A stretch of DNA of 62,010 nt from Priapulus caudatus (lineage: Eukaryota; Priapulida; Priapulimorpha; Priapulimorphida; Priapulidae), in NCBI RefSeq assembly GCF_000485595.1, contig NW_014577506.1, forward strand, positions 166,644 through 228,653, in the 5' to 3' direction. Below the pieces are notes generated by a model. It did not search any database and had not been told where the DNA came from. It was given only the letters and a program-made list of their open reading frames with translations. Both the position numbers and the translations under genes were made by a program. This document shows, one piece after another, positions 1 to 24,900 of the stretch. Positions within the stretch are counted from its first letter, which is position 1, and each line of letters begins with the position of its first letter.

Positions 1-26
1 ATACGTGCACGTGCACATGCACACGC

Positions 27-63
<37 letters not shown>

Positions 64-262
64 CGTGTACGTGCACACACACGGAAGTACGCACGCACGC
101 ACGTGTACGTGCACACGCACGCACACACTCACGCACGCACGTGTACGTGCACACGCACGCACGCACGCACGCACGTGTAAGTTTACACGCACGCACGCAC
201 ACACGCACGCACGCACGTGTACGTGCACACGCACGCACGCAGCACGCACGTGTACGGGCACT
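1..262. repeat. ACGC/ACGTGTACGTGCAC compound microsatellite
   Basis: Runs of ACGC alternate with a palindromic core (GTGTACGTGCACAC) that recurs about five times at roughly 50-base spacing. The apparent reading frames here (His/Thr/Arg repeats) follow from the repeat and are not genes. It lies upstream of the first visible exon of SQOR copy A and is probably intronic. Confidence 0.9.
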
Positions 263-637
263 ACATAAACAGCGCTTTCTATCAGAACATGTGGTCATTC
301 ATCTGCAAATGTCAAGCAGCACGCTTCGCTTCTGCCAACCACAACACATAACAAATACACGTGACCTGATCTATGACGTCACGTGAAACATCGCTATTTC
401 ACCTGCGCGATGGCGTGTGCATATGTTTGCTAGTGAATTAGACGCGCTAAAATTCGAGACTGTTCGCTGGCAGCAATTGATCTGTACGGCTACGGGTCAA
501 TAGCTGCCAGCGCGTGATACGCCTTGCCGCGGAACTGCGCGCAAGATCCGCGCTCAGCGGGCAGGATCAACACCTCTCAGGCGACTCTTCTCTGGTATCC
601 GGTCTCTCATCTGGATTTTTTATTCCATTACTTGCAG

Positions 638-4347
<3,710 letters not shown>

Positions 4348-4472
4348 GCTAACATGCCTCCGTGCCAGCCAGCACGACGGAGTGCTTCATCTATTATGAA
4401 GTGATGTCACACCTATTCCAGGATGCCGTTCACTGAGGAACACTTCACACACGCGCGGACGCACGTTCGCAT

Positions 4473-4835
<363 letters not shown>

Positions 4836-5276
4836 ACATAATTATATCAAATTGACATGAAATATAATAAAGTGACGATCAATATAATAATATACAACTC
4901 ACTCTTTAGGAAATTATCTTGTAAGAGAATGAACTAGTTTTAAATATGTTATGTTAAAAAATACGCAAACGCTATATAAACTATTGCAGATTCGGGTTAT
5001 TTTGTATTGCCTGTCATGTAATCATTTTGGCAAATGTCAGTAGAATGTTTCGTCTAACTTGAATTATTATTGGTTTATACTTAATTGTTAGCTCTCAAAA
5101 TCAGGTGAAGAGGTCACCATACCGTATGTGCTCAGCTCTAGCGCACATATTGTAAAATTTCAAATTGTAAATCTGGAGGTATGGTTCTCCGCAGTGTACT
5201 GTGCAGATATTCCCTGATCATACCGGGAGATGTACGGGCAAGGAATTCGCGAACGGCACCGCAACCGGGCTAGCCC

Positions 5277-5314
<38 letters not shown>

Positions 5315-5390
5315 AGAGTCCATAATAGAAATTTCTATTATGGACTTGTCTATTATGGACTCTGATATATATATATAATATATCAAAAAT
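5277..5390. mobile_element. (TA)n tract with tiny foldback element (TCAAGAG...CTCTGA)
   Basis: A 54-base hairpin at 5312-5365 starts TCAAGAGTCC and ends GGACTCTGA. It contains the inverted pair GTCCATAATAGAAA / TTTCTATTATGGAC plus one further copy of the arm. It is flanked on both sides by TA repeats. Similar hairpins lie at 15384-15435, 25608-25651, 43650-44474 and 56994-57058. Confidence 0.6.
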
Positions 5391-6110
5391 TAAATTGTAG
5401 CAGTGGACAATGTAGCATTGTACTTATGCTTAAACGAGGGCTGGTTGATGACAACATTAAAAATGTTATATTCACTGCAGTTTTTATCCTTGCAAGCACG
5501 TTTAATTGTTTTAACATATAATCATTCTTTTTAATTTCCTATGAAGATTTCAGATGAATGTGCGTAGGCGAAATAAATTCGAATAACCCGAATAAAATTT
5601 CTGAACGATTTTATGGATCTGATCAGGTGATATAGTTAGTATAGATCCTAATCATCGAAGGAAGATTTATGAGGCTGACAGAATTGTCTGATATTCCTCA
5701 AGCAACGCGGCGACCTGCTGATATTCACAGGAGTGCATAATATAGCTATATATATTATATATAGTCTATGTCACTGTATGCGCGCGGTAGGACTAGTTGC
5801 ACCGTTAGAAGAACTCTGAATGACAGGAAGCATCACTTGTGTCTAGTCTCGGTTGAGTCTAGTCGGTCTATGTCTACCCTCTAAAATCACGAGCTCGTAA
5901 GTGTTGGTTGGTTTCCGGGTATGAAGGTGAACGACGATTATGAAGGATCAATAACCGATCAAAGTTCAAGCACGATACGTGTCAATAGTGATACGCTGCT
6001 ATATGCTGCCAGTTATTAGATATATAGTAGAAATTGGTGGAACTGCCAGACGTGGAGATAACGCTGCCAAAACTATACGGCGTATAGTATTAAATAGTAA
6101 AGAGCAAGCG
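5391..6110. other. Intergenic, no recognisable feature
   Basis: AT-rich sequence between the two SQOR copies. I see no exon with a coding bias, no SQOR-like segment and no repeat boundary here. Confidence 0.5.
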
Positions 6111-6361
6111 AAAGAAAGAGGAAGTGGGAAAGGAAACAAGAAAGAGATAAAGAGAGAGGGGGGTAAAAGAGAGCGGGTCGGTGAGAGAAGAGGCAGAAAA
6201 AAAGACGAGAGAGTGAGAGTAAGTGTGTGTATGTGTGCGTGCGTGCGTGCGTGTGTTGAGTATGTGTGTGTGTGTACGTGCCGTGCGTCTGCGTGCTGCG
6301 CTCTGCGGCGCGTGCGTGTATTGTGCTGTTTGTGTGCGGTGTTGTGTGTGTGTAGTGTGTG

Positions 6362-6405
<44 letters not shown>

Positions 6406-6530
6406 TGTGCAATGTGACGCATTTCATGCCCACCTGGCCTATGCGCTAGATAGGATAGATGGATAGATAGAATAGAGGAGATAGATAGATAGAATAATAG
6501 ATAGCATAGCATAATAGATAGATAAATGAC
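6111..6530. repeat. GA-rich, GT-rich and GATA microsatellite cluster
   Basis: A purine-rich GA segment (6111-6215) is followed by GT repeats with a pure (GT)n core at about 6364-6402, then GATA-type repeats at 6448-6520. Long open frames on both strands here are low-complexity and not genes. Confidence 0.9.
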
Positions 6531-7780
6531 GTATTTACATATAACCACTAATCGACTGTGAATGATGACATTGCAAAACTGCAGCCGCATTTCGTGCGGG
6601 ATTTCCTCTGAAGATAATGAATGGGGAAATTTTTTCCCTGAGTCATGAGCAAATAGGGATCCTTTAAGAATTCAAAGACTACATGATGGACGGTCACTTG
6701 GTATTTGAATAATTGTCTCCACACAAGCAACGGTTCCTCGTTGCTCAATATGCATTGCGGTCGTAATTTAGCAGGAAAATACGGGAACAAATGTAAAGCA
6801 CACACTGCCTCGATGTAGCATGGCGCGTTTGTGCTTTAAGTTAGCAAGTGTAACACCCAGCTTTTATGACGCATGAAAAAATTAAGTCAAATGTGATTAG
6901 GCCGGACAGGTTCTCGGAGTGTATGATCGATAATCCATATACGTACAGCTCACCACCATACCTACTACTACTACATCGTCTAATCATACCACAATAAATG
7001 TCGCGTGAGAGGATTAACAGTGGATGAATAAAAAGCAGCAGGGCGCGCGAATGCAGTCACATTATATATATATATATACTATCAAGAGCAAGGTCGCCTA
7101 CTACATAATGTTAGATTGTTGTATATTATGTAATGAGAGATAGACGGAGCAGAGATGAGAATGAGAGCAGAGAGAGAAAGAGAAGAGAGAGAGAGAGAGA
7201 GAAAGAGATCCCTCCGACGGCTACTCCACATAGTAAGACAGGAGAGACGAGATCGAGGTCTCGACGAGAGTCTAGACGCCACTGGACGATAACATTCACT
7301 AAAGATCAGCCCGTCCTCTCCTCGCGACGACCACCCAGCCTCATCACACCGCGGTCTCCACAACTACACTTCCATTCCTATTATCTCCCCCGCCTTTCGC
7401 CACCCCAGCTTCCTTGCAATGAATAGACGAACGAGAAGATGACAAGATGACTCCCTTATTCCCTTATTCCGGTGACGGACGGTCAGAGCAAATTCACCAC
7501 ACGGAGGGGATCGCCAGCCCTATCCTCTGATCTGATTCGAGCTGGGCAACTTCCGCCGACCTTTTCATGACGAAACTCTGGAGGGACCATGCTATCTGGA
7601 ATTCATTGTGCACGACCTCCACTGTCTCGAGACTAAACTGAGTCGCCGGAATGAGCCCTCGTTGAGACTCACTCCTCTCGATCTACCGCACTGACATCAG
7701 GGGCTGAGCACGCCTGTCTCTCTTATACACTCGCGCGCGACTGAAGTAGGAGAATACCCTTCAAGTTTTTTCCGTAAGGA
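6531..7780. other. Intergenic; short TA and GA runs only
   Basis: It contains a short TA run at 7066-7078 followed by ACTATCAAGAGC, which resembles one end of the TCAAGAG hairpin family, and a GA run near 7185-7203. No exon or complete element could be supported. Confidence 0.4.
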
Positions 7781-7783
7781 AGC

Positions 7784-7994
7784 GTCGAGAGGAGAGAGAG
7801 AGAGAGAGCAGAGGAGAGAGAGAAGAGCAGAGAGAGAGAGAGAGAGGAGAGGAGAGAAGGAGGAGGAGGTGGGGGGCGGGGGGGGGGGGGGGGGGGGGGA
7901 GGAGAGTGAGCAGAGAGAGAGAGAGAAGAAGAGACGAGCAGAGAAGATAGAGAGAGAGCAGAGAGAGAGAGAGAGAGGGAGAGAGAGAGAGAGA

Positions 7995-8081
<87 letters not shown>

Positions 8082-8098
8082 AGAGAGAGAGAGAGAGA

Positions 8099-8140
<42 letters not shown>

Positions 8141-8153
8141 AGAGAGAGCAGAG

Positions 8154-8232
<79 letters not shown>
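7784..8232. repeat. Polypurine (GA)n tract with an embedded G run
   Basis: About 450 bases are almost pure purine on the + strand. A G run of more than 20 bases, broken once by C, lies at about 7871-7899. Such polypurine/polypyrimidine DNA can in principle form triplex, and the G run could form a quadruplex. The encoded Glu/Arg or Ser/Leu repeats are artefacts. Confidence 0.9.
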
Positions 8233-8233
<1 letters not shown>

Positions 8234-10150
8234 GAACAAGTACAAGGGAGAGAGGCATCCAGACAGAAATAGATCAAGAGATCCATGTCGATGGAAAAAC
8301 ACATTCTATTTAATTTTTTCTTGTTATGTTGTAGAGACGATAGATGCATATTATTATAATAGCCAGCTAGTGAATAAGTAAAGCATCCCGCTACAAACAA
8401 CTTCAGCACTCGATATAGCTGCTGCACATCTGGAGCCTGAAAACGTTGCATCAATGCATTGCAGTGTCTATAGATGCGATTTATTTAGTCTGAGCTCAAA
8501 ATATAGGGACTCACAAATTGGATAGCTTCTGAACATTTTTGCAGCGTCCGGAAATACGAACCCGTTTTCAAGTTTTTTGAATGTTTTCAAATTTCAAAAT
8601 CGGAAAACCTTAAATTTAATTGTAGTTTTGATTGTGGCTATTATTGTATTCATAAATATTGACAATTCAAGACTGTGCAAAGGCGAACGCAGGATATTGC
8701 CTATCAGACTTGAATTTCCTGTCATCGACTAATTGATTCTCTTTTTTAAACGTCTTCCGTTCTTCCGGAACGTTCTGGTAAAGTGTTCCGGGAATGGACC
8801 CCCCTTTACACGGGCCCGCATGCTCTATATGCACCGATGCGCTTGGCAAGGATGTAATTCCAGACAGTTCATATATTTACGAATTGCTTTGCTCCAGCTG
8901 CTAGTTTAATTTTGTTGGAGAAGTTTTCTGCATGAAACGTGTATTTTTGAGCCACAGGGCATGCGCTGTAGATATCTGTCCTCGCGCACTAGGTCTATAG
9001 ATTATAAAACTATTTTATTTACGCTGCAATTGAAGCTTGGAACTCTCTACCACAGCATGTTTGGACAAATTCTATCTATACTAGTTTTAAGTAAAAAATG
9101 TCTAATGGAAAAGGTCGAAACATTGGAGGAAGAGAGTATGCTTTCACTAATCACATTCGGATTGTATTTAGGGTATGAGAAAAGCTTGTAGAACCTTACG
9201 AGAATGTATGACTGATACATTTACAAATGTGTATATTTCAATAGTTACATGATAGTGATTGTAGTCAGTATAGTGTCATGTATTTTTATTAACAGTAACA
9301 TAGCAAAACAAGAACCGCAATGTATAAATAAGTGTGCTAGTCACACTTTTTGTGTATATATCCGTGGTAGTTTTCTAAATTCATGAATTCAAAATGTTTT
9401 GTAAACGTATGCTATGCAATATATCATGGATAATTACCTAAATAAAAAAATAAAAAAATAAAAAAATAAAATAAATACAAGGCCTTGTCACGCACCACTA
9501 CAGACTAACGGATACATATATCCATTAGTCTCCTTGGTCTGTGGCACCATATGGATGCACGATTAATTTAATTAATTACAAATAATATGCGCGTGTATCG
9601 ATCATAGGCTAATATACGCACAGCTATGGGCGGCAGAAAGCTATTATCTCGCGAACGAGTTGGGTTATAATTCTAGAAATTAGATACATATAGACACATA
9701 TCTTAGCTATAGCATTCGTGAATTTCAAGTTTTATATCTTATTATTTACTATTATTTATTAAGTTTTTACATCTGGTGGCGAGGTGTGGAACGAGTAAAG
9801 GAGCTGGCTGAGAACTTTGCTGAGAACTATGTGAAATATCCCTAACCATTGATATATATAAACACGTGTGTAAACATGATCAGGAGTGATTTCTATGTCC
9901 CTAACCGTGGCACCGACGCGAAAGCGCGACCAGAGCTCCACCTGTCAACGCAAAAAGTTATTAACCGTGCTATAAACTCGGGGGAAAACGTTGGTAGGAG
10001 TCCCAGTCGAGCTCAGCTATCGTCGTCGTATGGGTGACGTGTCGAAGGTCTCTGTGGTTAGGTTTGATGAACAGTTGGTCGGTAAAGTTGGTCGTGTTTT
10101 ACTTGTGAAGATACTTGTGAAGATACAAGAATACTGCTTGTATTTTTGCA
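8233..10150. other. Intergenic region upstream of SQOR copy B
   Basis: No coding exon is visible. It has a TAAAAAA-type A-rich repeat at about 9443-9475 and a hairpin at about 9500-9535 (CTAACGGATA facing TATCCATTAG). The 3' end must hold the promoter and 5' UTR of SQOR copy B. TATAAA at 9971-9976 lies 179 bases before the start codon and is a weak TATA-box candidate. Confidence 0.4.
9971..9976 (+). promoter_or_regulatory. Possible TATA box of SQOR copy B
   Basis: TATAAA lies upstream of the ATG at 10155, at a distance allowing a 5' UTR of roughly 150 bases. There is no supporting initiator or transcript evidence, so this is only a candidate. Confidence 0.25.
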
Positions 10151-10154
10151 CGAC

Positions 10155-18146
<7,992 letters not shown>

Positions 18147-20420
18147 GCTATCATGACGGTGTCTGGCCTTTGCTACACGGTGCTCGGTCTGCCGTGAAGT
18201 TATCTATTGACACTTGGTATAGGATAGGATGTGGTCTGGTGAGGAACACATAGCAGCACTTGACATTTACAAGGGAAGCTCTTGGAATTCCGTCAATTTA
18301 TTTAGGAAATTACCTGTTGTATTATTATGCAAGCGATAACTTGTATTTTTTAACTTTTATGATAACTTTTATGATTTTTATGATAACTTTTATGATGACA
18401 TGGCAAGCATGTCTGATTGCTGCTCTGACAATGTAAAGATCGAGTTTTATGTGCAGAATTGGGGATAATTAAATAATTAAAATGGGAACATATAGGGATG
18501 TGATAGTGTGTGCTAATATTAGCTGATTGTGTGTAGTTCAAATAATTGATTTTTATGATATTATTTTTTATCACGATAACTTTAGTGCCATACGTTTAAT
18601 TGTAATTACTTGTAATTGCTTTACTTTTAATTTTGCCATCTTGTTATCTATATGTGATAATAAAACAGTAACATTAACTATTCTAGATATTATGCTGAAA
18701 GAATGCAATGATATTTTAATAGCAGTGAGATGTACACTAGGAATAATTATTAATGTGTTTCACCTGGCTGCATAAATTGGCTCAGTGGATCTACTCTAGG
18801 TGATTAGTACATCCGTCCAGTGGTCATGACCTCATGCCTCAATGGCAAGGCGAACATGATTATTAAATGTCAATTCTGAGCGATGTTGTACTTTTCTACC
18901 ATCTGTAATTGTAATTACGTATCGGAAGATTTAATGCTAGTGTAATGTAAGTATATGGTAATAAGTATCTAGTAGTATGCCAGAGTGATTTGGTTTACCG
19001 TTACTACGGATTGCTTGCATTTCGTATTAGACTTGCTTTCTAAGTACATAACTGCGTGATCTCACTAGTTCACTAGATCTTGCGTAAGAAAGGCACACAT
19101 TACACTGTTTACTTATTTAGGACATTGGAAAATCAACGAAAGGAATTGTCCCACAAAGAATTTTCATATTAGGCCTAATTTATTTTATTGGAGGGAGCTT
19201 AAAATGTCGTTTCTAGAACTTGTTCTTAATCGTGACATATTTGTCCTGAATAGAAAAAGGATTGATTTGTATTTCTTTTTTGATGTAAAAGACCCATAAT
19301 GTTCATATTCTAGGGATTGCGTCATTAGGAACATCCTTGTTATAAAACAATTATATTTTCTATAATAATATGTTACCTTTTGTGTAAAGTTCACAAAAGC
19401 TCCGGCGTTCATATTGTGGGAGTAGTACGTACATGAAAGTACAAATGTATGTTCTTGTATGGCTACATATGTATAAAATTGTATTGATATATCCCTGTTG
19501 TGGGTCATACTTTTAACGTTACCCTTTTAGTTATAGCGCAGAACAAGCCGTTTTCTTCAAATTATACACGCTATGTCTCGCGCCCATTCGACCAATGCAT
19601 CCTATTTTGGATGTAAAGATAGTCGTTCAGTTTCCATTTTGAATTTCTGTACAGCAACTATGCTTGTTCACATATTATGTATATGATTGTTACGTACCAT
19701 ATCCTTATAAACGTTAGGTGAGATCAATTATACGTATGTGGTCGTACCATGGGCAACTATCACGTACAGCTTGCTTTGTTTTCGGTTCTATGGTTACTGT
19801 TGCCTTTGCAGGTTCGAGGGTGCATACACGAGACGATATCATATGGTTCACCTGCAAGAAGTTAGGCCACAATAAGTGTGTTAATCTAACAGATAGTTGA
19901 TGATAGATGTTTATATCACAGTTTCGGAATACCGACGGTCACAACGATTCAGTCTTTTTGACTAGCCTGGTTTAATCCCATCGCTTGTCACTGACCGGCT
20001 ATTGAACCAACAGCTTCTGTATGCGATGAAGCGATATTCAGCGATGAAAAGTAAGTGTTTGGGATCAATTAAAACTCAGTATTATAATTTACCAATTGTG
20101 TTTTTGTTTACGTTCGCGATGAATGTAATTTCGGTAGTGGTGGTGGAGGGGGTAGTTTGGCGCTCTCGTTTTCTAGAAATATCTGTGATAAATGTTTGCT
20201 GACACAACGATTTCGCTTAGCTGCTAAGCGCTAAGCGCGGGGGTTCAATGAACCGTTGACAAGTAATCGTGTGATTGATAGGTTCTTACAGGTTCATACA
20301 AGTGTAATGAAGCTCGTGTCGTATAGTCTACCAGGTTCGTAACTTTTGGCGCGTGTAAGATGTTACCATTAGATAGGACGATTAATAGAGAGAACGTAGA
20401 TACGTATGACAGCAACAAGA
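18147..20420. other. 3' UTR of SQOR copy B, then featureless AT-rich intergenic DNA
   Basis: The likely 3' UTR runs from 18147 to about 18690, with AATAAA at 18659-18664. Beyond it I find no exon, no repeat boundary and no RNA gene. Confidence 0.5.
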
Positions 20421-20934
20421 TGTAATGTACAACGCTAATTATATTTTCCTTTACCAAACAATCTACAATTATTATAATCCCTCTAGGGACAAATGTCGCA
20501 TACAAGTTCGTTGCCTTGACTAGACGGTGAACATAACACATACACAACTCTCAAGATAGGTTAGCAGTCTCAAAGTCGTTTACCAGTCTCAAAGAAGTTC
20601 AACACACATATACATAACAAGCAAACAAGTCAATGCAATAACCAAGCTATACTCACAAATCTAGCCTAGACGACTGTCTCTCTGCTCTCAAACGTGCCCT
20701 TTTATTCAGAATTTTGTTCAAATTAGGCTGGCCGAACCACATGTCACGCGTTTGGTCAGCACGTCCACTTTCTCTACTTTCAATAGGGGGGGGGAGAGAC
20801 CACTGCCCTACTTACGTGTGCTGCCTTGGCGTTAATGAGGCCCGCAAGTGATTAGTCACCCGAGGCCAGCCCTGTCACCGAATCTGCCTGCGTGATTTCT
20901 TATGAATGAGAGTGGCTGAATTTACTTCATTACA
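20421..20934 (-). mobile_element. Candidate 3' LTR of an LTR retroelement
   Basis: On the - strand this 514-base block begins TGTAATG and ends CATTACA, a perfect 7-base terminal inverted repeat of the TG...CA type used by LTRs. An AATAAA lies inside (complement of 20701-20706). Just upstream on the - strand is a purine-rich stretch (ATAGGTAGGTGGGTAA) that could be the polypurine tract. No second LTR is seen in the window, so the assignment rests on these terminal signals and on the envelope-like gene beside it. Confidence 0.45.
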
Positions 20935-21192
20935 TTACCCACCTACCTATGAAAAGTTGTGAGCTGTGATTTTACGGTGAACAACTTGATGGTTAGTGAC
21001 AATGGATTGTACATTGTATATATATATATCTTTTGTTATTATCTTAAAGTTTCTTATTTATACCTATTTTGTATTTAGTTTTGTTTTTTGAGATTTTTGT
21101 CGAGAAAATAGTCTTGTTAAAAAAGTTGATAAAACCCTAACTAATCCTTAACTATGCTTAGCTATTCCTAAATATTCCGTCGTCCGACGTCC

Positions 21193-21522
21193 TTAGTTGT
21201 GTCCGTGGGTGCGTCTCCGTGGTTGGTTGAGTGGGTGTGTCTCCGTCGTTGGCTCCGTAGGTGTCTCCGTGGTTGACTCCGCGGGTGTCTCCGTGGTTGA
21301 ATCCGCGGGTGTCTCCGTGGTTGACTCCGTGTGCGCCTCCGTGGTTGAATCCGCGGGTGTCTCCGTGGTTGACTCCGTGTGCGCCTCCGTGGTTGAATCC
21401 GCGGGTGTCTCCGTGGTTGACTCCGTGTGCGCCTCCGTGGTTGAATCCGCGGGTGTCTCCGTGGTTGACTCCGTCGATCGCTGTTGCTGCGCTAGCGCGC
21501 GTCTGGGTCGATCGGCCGGCAT
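21193..21522 (-). CDS. Ser/Thr-rich tandem-repeat frame, downstream accessory ORF of the LTR element
   Basis: A 48-base unit repeats about 3.5 times and encodes a 16-residue unit of TTETPADSTTEAHTES type, rich in Thr, Ser, Glu and Pro. Such composition resembles mucin-like stalks that can be heavily O-glycosylated; that is a comparison and not proof. Its start overlaps the end of the proline-rich frame at 21492-21998 in another frame, so the two may once have been one protein separated by a frameshift. Function is not recognised. Confidence 0.4.
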   Translation of the reverse strand: MPADRPRRALAQQQRSTESTTETPADSTTEAHTESTTETPADSTTEAHTESTTETPADSTTEAHTESTTETPADSTTETPAESTTETPTEPTTETHPLNQPRRRTHGHN

Positions 21523-22098
21523 GCGAGGCCGGGGCCGGTAAAGTAGGGAGGTGGACGTGCTATCGCCGTCGTCGTCGTCGTCGTCGTTGGTGTTGTTAGG
21601 GACGAGACCGGACTATGTACGTAGTCGTCTCGGTCCTCGTCCCAGAACTTGAGGTGCGCTGGGTAGCATATATGCCATGACTCGATATCGTAGAAGTACT
21701 GGTCCCAGGTGTAGGTAGGTAGGGGGGAGTTGATAGGTCGATAGATAGAACCAGGGAAAGGGGGGGGGCTGACTGGTTGCGTATGGGTCCATCGAGAGGG
21801 GGTAGGGGGGACAATTATGGGAGTCATATTCCGGGGTGGGGGAGGGGTCAAATATGCGTGGGGTGGGGGTTGGGTATCGGGAGGGAAGGGGGTTACGTGG
21901 GGACAACGGACGAACTCGCATGACTGTTCGAGGCTTGGCTTCTCGCTGGGTCGATGCTGGTTTATGGCGCCTGCTGCTAGCGGCGATGAACGCCGCACAG
22001 CGCTGGCGGGTACCAGCCGTGTTGTTGACGAGCGTGGAGGTGGCGGCGAAGACGGAGGCCGTGACCTCGGCGTCGATGTGGGCGATGGTATCTGTCAT
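21492..22098 (-). pseudogene. Proline-rich ORF of the LTR element, frameshifted
   Basis: Two overlapping - strand frames (21613-22098 and 21492-21998) share this stretch. The first has a plausible N-terminus (MTDTIAHIDAEVTAS) and the second a plausible Pro/Tyr-rich body (TYTWDQYFYDIESWH). One gene interrupted by a frameshift is the simplest reading. I do not recognise a family. It lies between the envelope-like relic and the candidate LTR, where accessory genes of retroelements can occur. Confidence 0.35.
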
Positions 22099-22755
22099 TG
22101 TTGCTGCTGAAGACTTGAGGCAAGCAGAGAACCATTAGACATCGTGAGCGCTCGATAATGCGATGCACGATGAGAGGTGGCAAGTGACACGGTTAATACT
22201 TAGTAGTAGATACTAGACGTATCTTTCGCCGGTTAGAGTCGAGTGAGCCTGGTGGTTATTGTTGCAGTTCGGATCCACGGTGTTAGCACAAGTAGTGACG
22301 AGACGGATATGCTGTTAAAAACTCAAAAAATAAGATGAATAACTAATCCTAAATACCGTACAAAAAAAAAGATGGTCATATAGTAACACAAGCGAACAAG
22401 TTAGGGTGTATACATGTATAAGAAATAGCATTGACGTAGTAACACAACAACAACAAAACGGTAAAGTAATACATAAATGGAAAAAACATAGATGAGAAAC
22501 GAAATTTCAAAAAAAGAAATGCACTCATGTCATAAAAGTATATATTACACGTCAAAATCACAAAATTATAAACAAAAATAAAATCATTACATAAAACTAT
22601 AAAATGTTGAAATTAAAACTAAACAAAAATGAAATCATTGCATAAGATTTAGAACAGGTCACATTGTGAGGTCAAATTGGAAACCGAAAACATGCCGTTA
22701 TTGACGCTTGTGCATCTTTATGCCTGAAAAGACCAAGTCAGTTAAAGTCTGCGCA

Positions 22756-24900
22756 TCATATTGCAACACGCTTAGAGCGCGAAAGTGGGTTCATCTCAAT
22801 TTGATCTGGAATTTCCAATGGGTGGGCAGGTGGGGTCAGCAGTTGGGTTTCTTGGTGCTGTATAGTTGGGAAATAAGAGTGGGGTAGCGAATGGTGGTGC
22901 ATCGGGCAGTAGATGGGTGGGTTGTGATGTTGGTTGAATGATGGTAGGAATGGGGGTAGTAAATGTACGTGGTGGACAGATATTTGGTTTGCAATGCGGT
23001 GGCACACAGAAGTAATATATTATTATTAGAATAACTATAGCGATTATTACATATATATCAAGATTTGGTACCACTGTCTATATGGGTTCCCTCGAGTGTT
23101 GCCTGTGCAACCTCGTTCGCGTCTAATATACGTCTGCTGTTTGCAATAGCATCTTATAGGTGTTCAAAAGAATATCCAAATCATGGGTTTCATATAATTT
23201 GTGGGGTAAAATAGAAGCTGGGATTGAATCAGTGGCGTTTCCGCTTTGTTGTGCTAGTGCCACTAAGTCCGCCCATATAGTAGGAGTCGGGAGCTGTTTG
23301 GGTAAAATATAAAACAATGCGGATGTTAGATTAATTGACTGTTGAATCATGATAATAAAATGTTGGGAGGGAGAGAGACAATTTGTCCAGTGGTTATTTG
23401 TATATCTGTTACAACGGGGACATGGTTATTAGCCGTTTGACATGAAATCGTCAAGCGAAATTTTTTAATCGGCGCTATGACCCAAAGACCGTTACCGATG
23501 TAGATTATTATATGCATAGGATGAGACGAGAGATTAACTCTGCGTTGGCAGTGTTGTTGCACTTGGTGTCCTTGCTTTAAAAATAACGCTACAGCACAAT
23601 CAGTTGATTTCCTGACGTAGTATATCTCCGACTCAGCTTAACACATATCGTGTGTTTCACGTAAACATTTTTGAACCAGATCTGACTTTGGATAAAAATA
23701 TCGGGTTTTATCTTGAGCAAAGGCTATGTATTCTTTGTATAAAACATATAGTACACGTTGGCGGACGTGCTGTTAATATATTCTGGGGCTGGTAAAATTT
23801 GGTAAATATTAAAAATCTGGCCTATGTGGCGTAAAGGCAAAAAGATTATTATATGAAATGAATCTTGTACGGGGACTACAATGGTTTGTAAGAAGCTGTA
23901 ATAATATAAGATACTGTCATCTAATGGCCTAGACATAGAAAGATAGTTAGGGATTACTTGTTTAATGCCACGTAAAATAGTGTGAAGTTGAGAGGGCGCG
24001 ACTAAAGCTATAGGTAATTTCCCGAGAAGACAATTGGTTAATGAATGTTTTAAATCAGCTATTATATTTGTAACATCCTGTAAAGTCAAAATCATCATAT
24101 CAATAGTTGTTTGTAATCAAACAATAGCTGCTGTTCTAGCATTGACGGTAATCGCCAAAGTTACAAGGCGATTGTTAATGTCGTTAACAAATTGTCTCAT
24201 ATTTTCGAGACCTGAAATAAGTTCGTTAATAGTATCATGATTAAGTTTTACCTGGGTTTTCGTTAAATGAAAGACTGTGAGGGATTCCCTGATAGCATGC
24301 TGAAAAGCTCCTTGAGTTAGTTCGAATTTTGCGATTCCGGTCTGTATAGTTCAGTGATATCACTCTCTGTTGCCACACCGTAAAGAACCTTTTGAATTTG
24401 ACCCATAATAGGTAACAGAGAGCGCTTTCTACGATATTCCGTTGTTGAAAACATGGAAGTGAGATCGTCACTACGTTCCGAAAGTCGCTGATAACGGGTT
24501 CTAAAATCTGCCGCATGCTTCGCGCAGCGCTTCGAGGGGCACACGCGGTCCTTTTTATCATTGGCGACGGCCGAGCCAGTATGATATCTCTTGTTAACTT
24601 TGTTCTTTATTACTGTGGAGGTGTGGACCCGGGAGGAGGTTCATGTAACCTCGTCCGGGGGCCGGGTGTGCATTATTCTTCGTCTGACCCCCGGTTCAGT
24701 ATGGTTAGACTTTTACTGCCCTCGCCTTTGGCCAAGATCGCCCATGATCACCACAGCAACGTGGTGGTCGTGATACAGGTCTTGCGGGACGTTCTTACTG
24801 AGGTGATGGATCATCGATATCTAGCTGCGATCGGATTGTCTCACGACTCGTGTGGCATGTATTTCACCGTCGCACTAGTGTCAGTGACCAGACGGTGGTT
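22756..24900 (-). pseudogene. env: Envelope/F-like glycoprotein relic of an errantivirus-like retroelement
   Basis: The - strand carries a chain of frames with stops and frameshifts. A furin-type site RRKR lies at about 24422-24433, followed at once by a hydrophobic Gly-containing segment. Frames at 24241-24560, 23724-24098, 23347-23562 and 23123-23350 follow. A C-terminal hydrophobic anchor (IIAIVILIIIYYF, near 23010-23060) is followed by a Pro-rich tail. This order (short N-terminal part, furin site, fusion-peptide-like segment, long ectodomain, C-terminal anchor) matches the F-like envelope proteins shared by insect errantiviruses and baculoviruses. At least one stop and two frame changes interrupt it, so it is not functional as read. 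No gag or pol segment could be found at higher coordinates, so the element is truncated. Confidence 0.6.

Noticed and set aside
7697-8454. Ser/Leu or Glu/Arg frames of 165-243 codons
   Set aside because: Produced by (GA)n/(TC)n; no non-repetitive domain is present.
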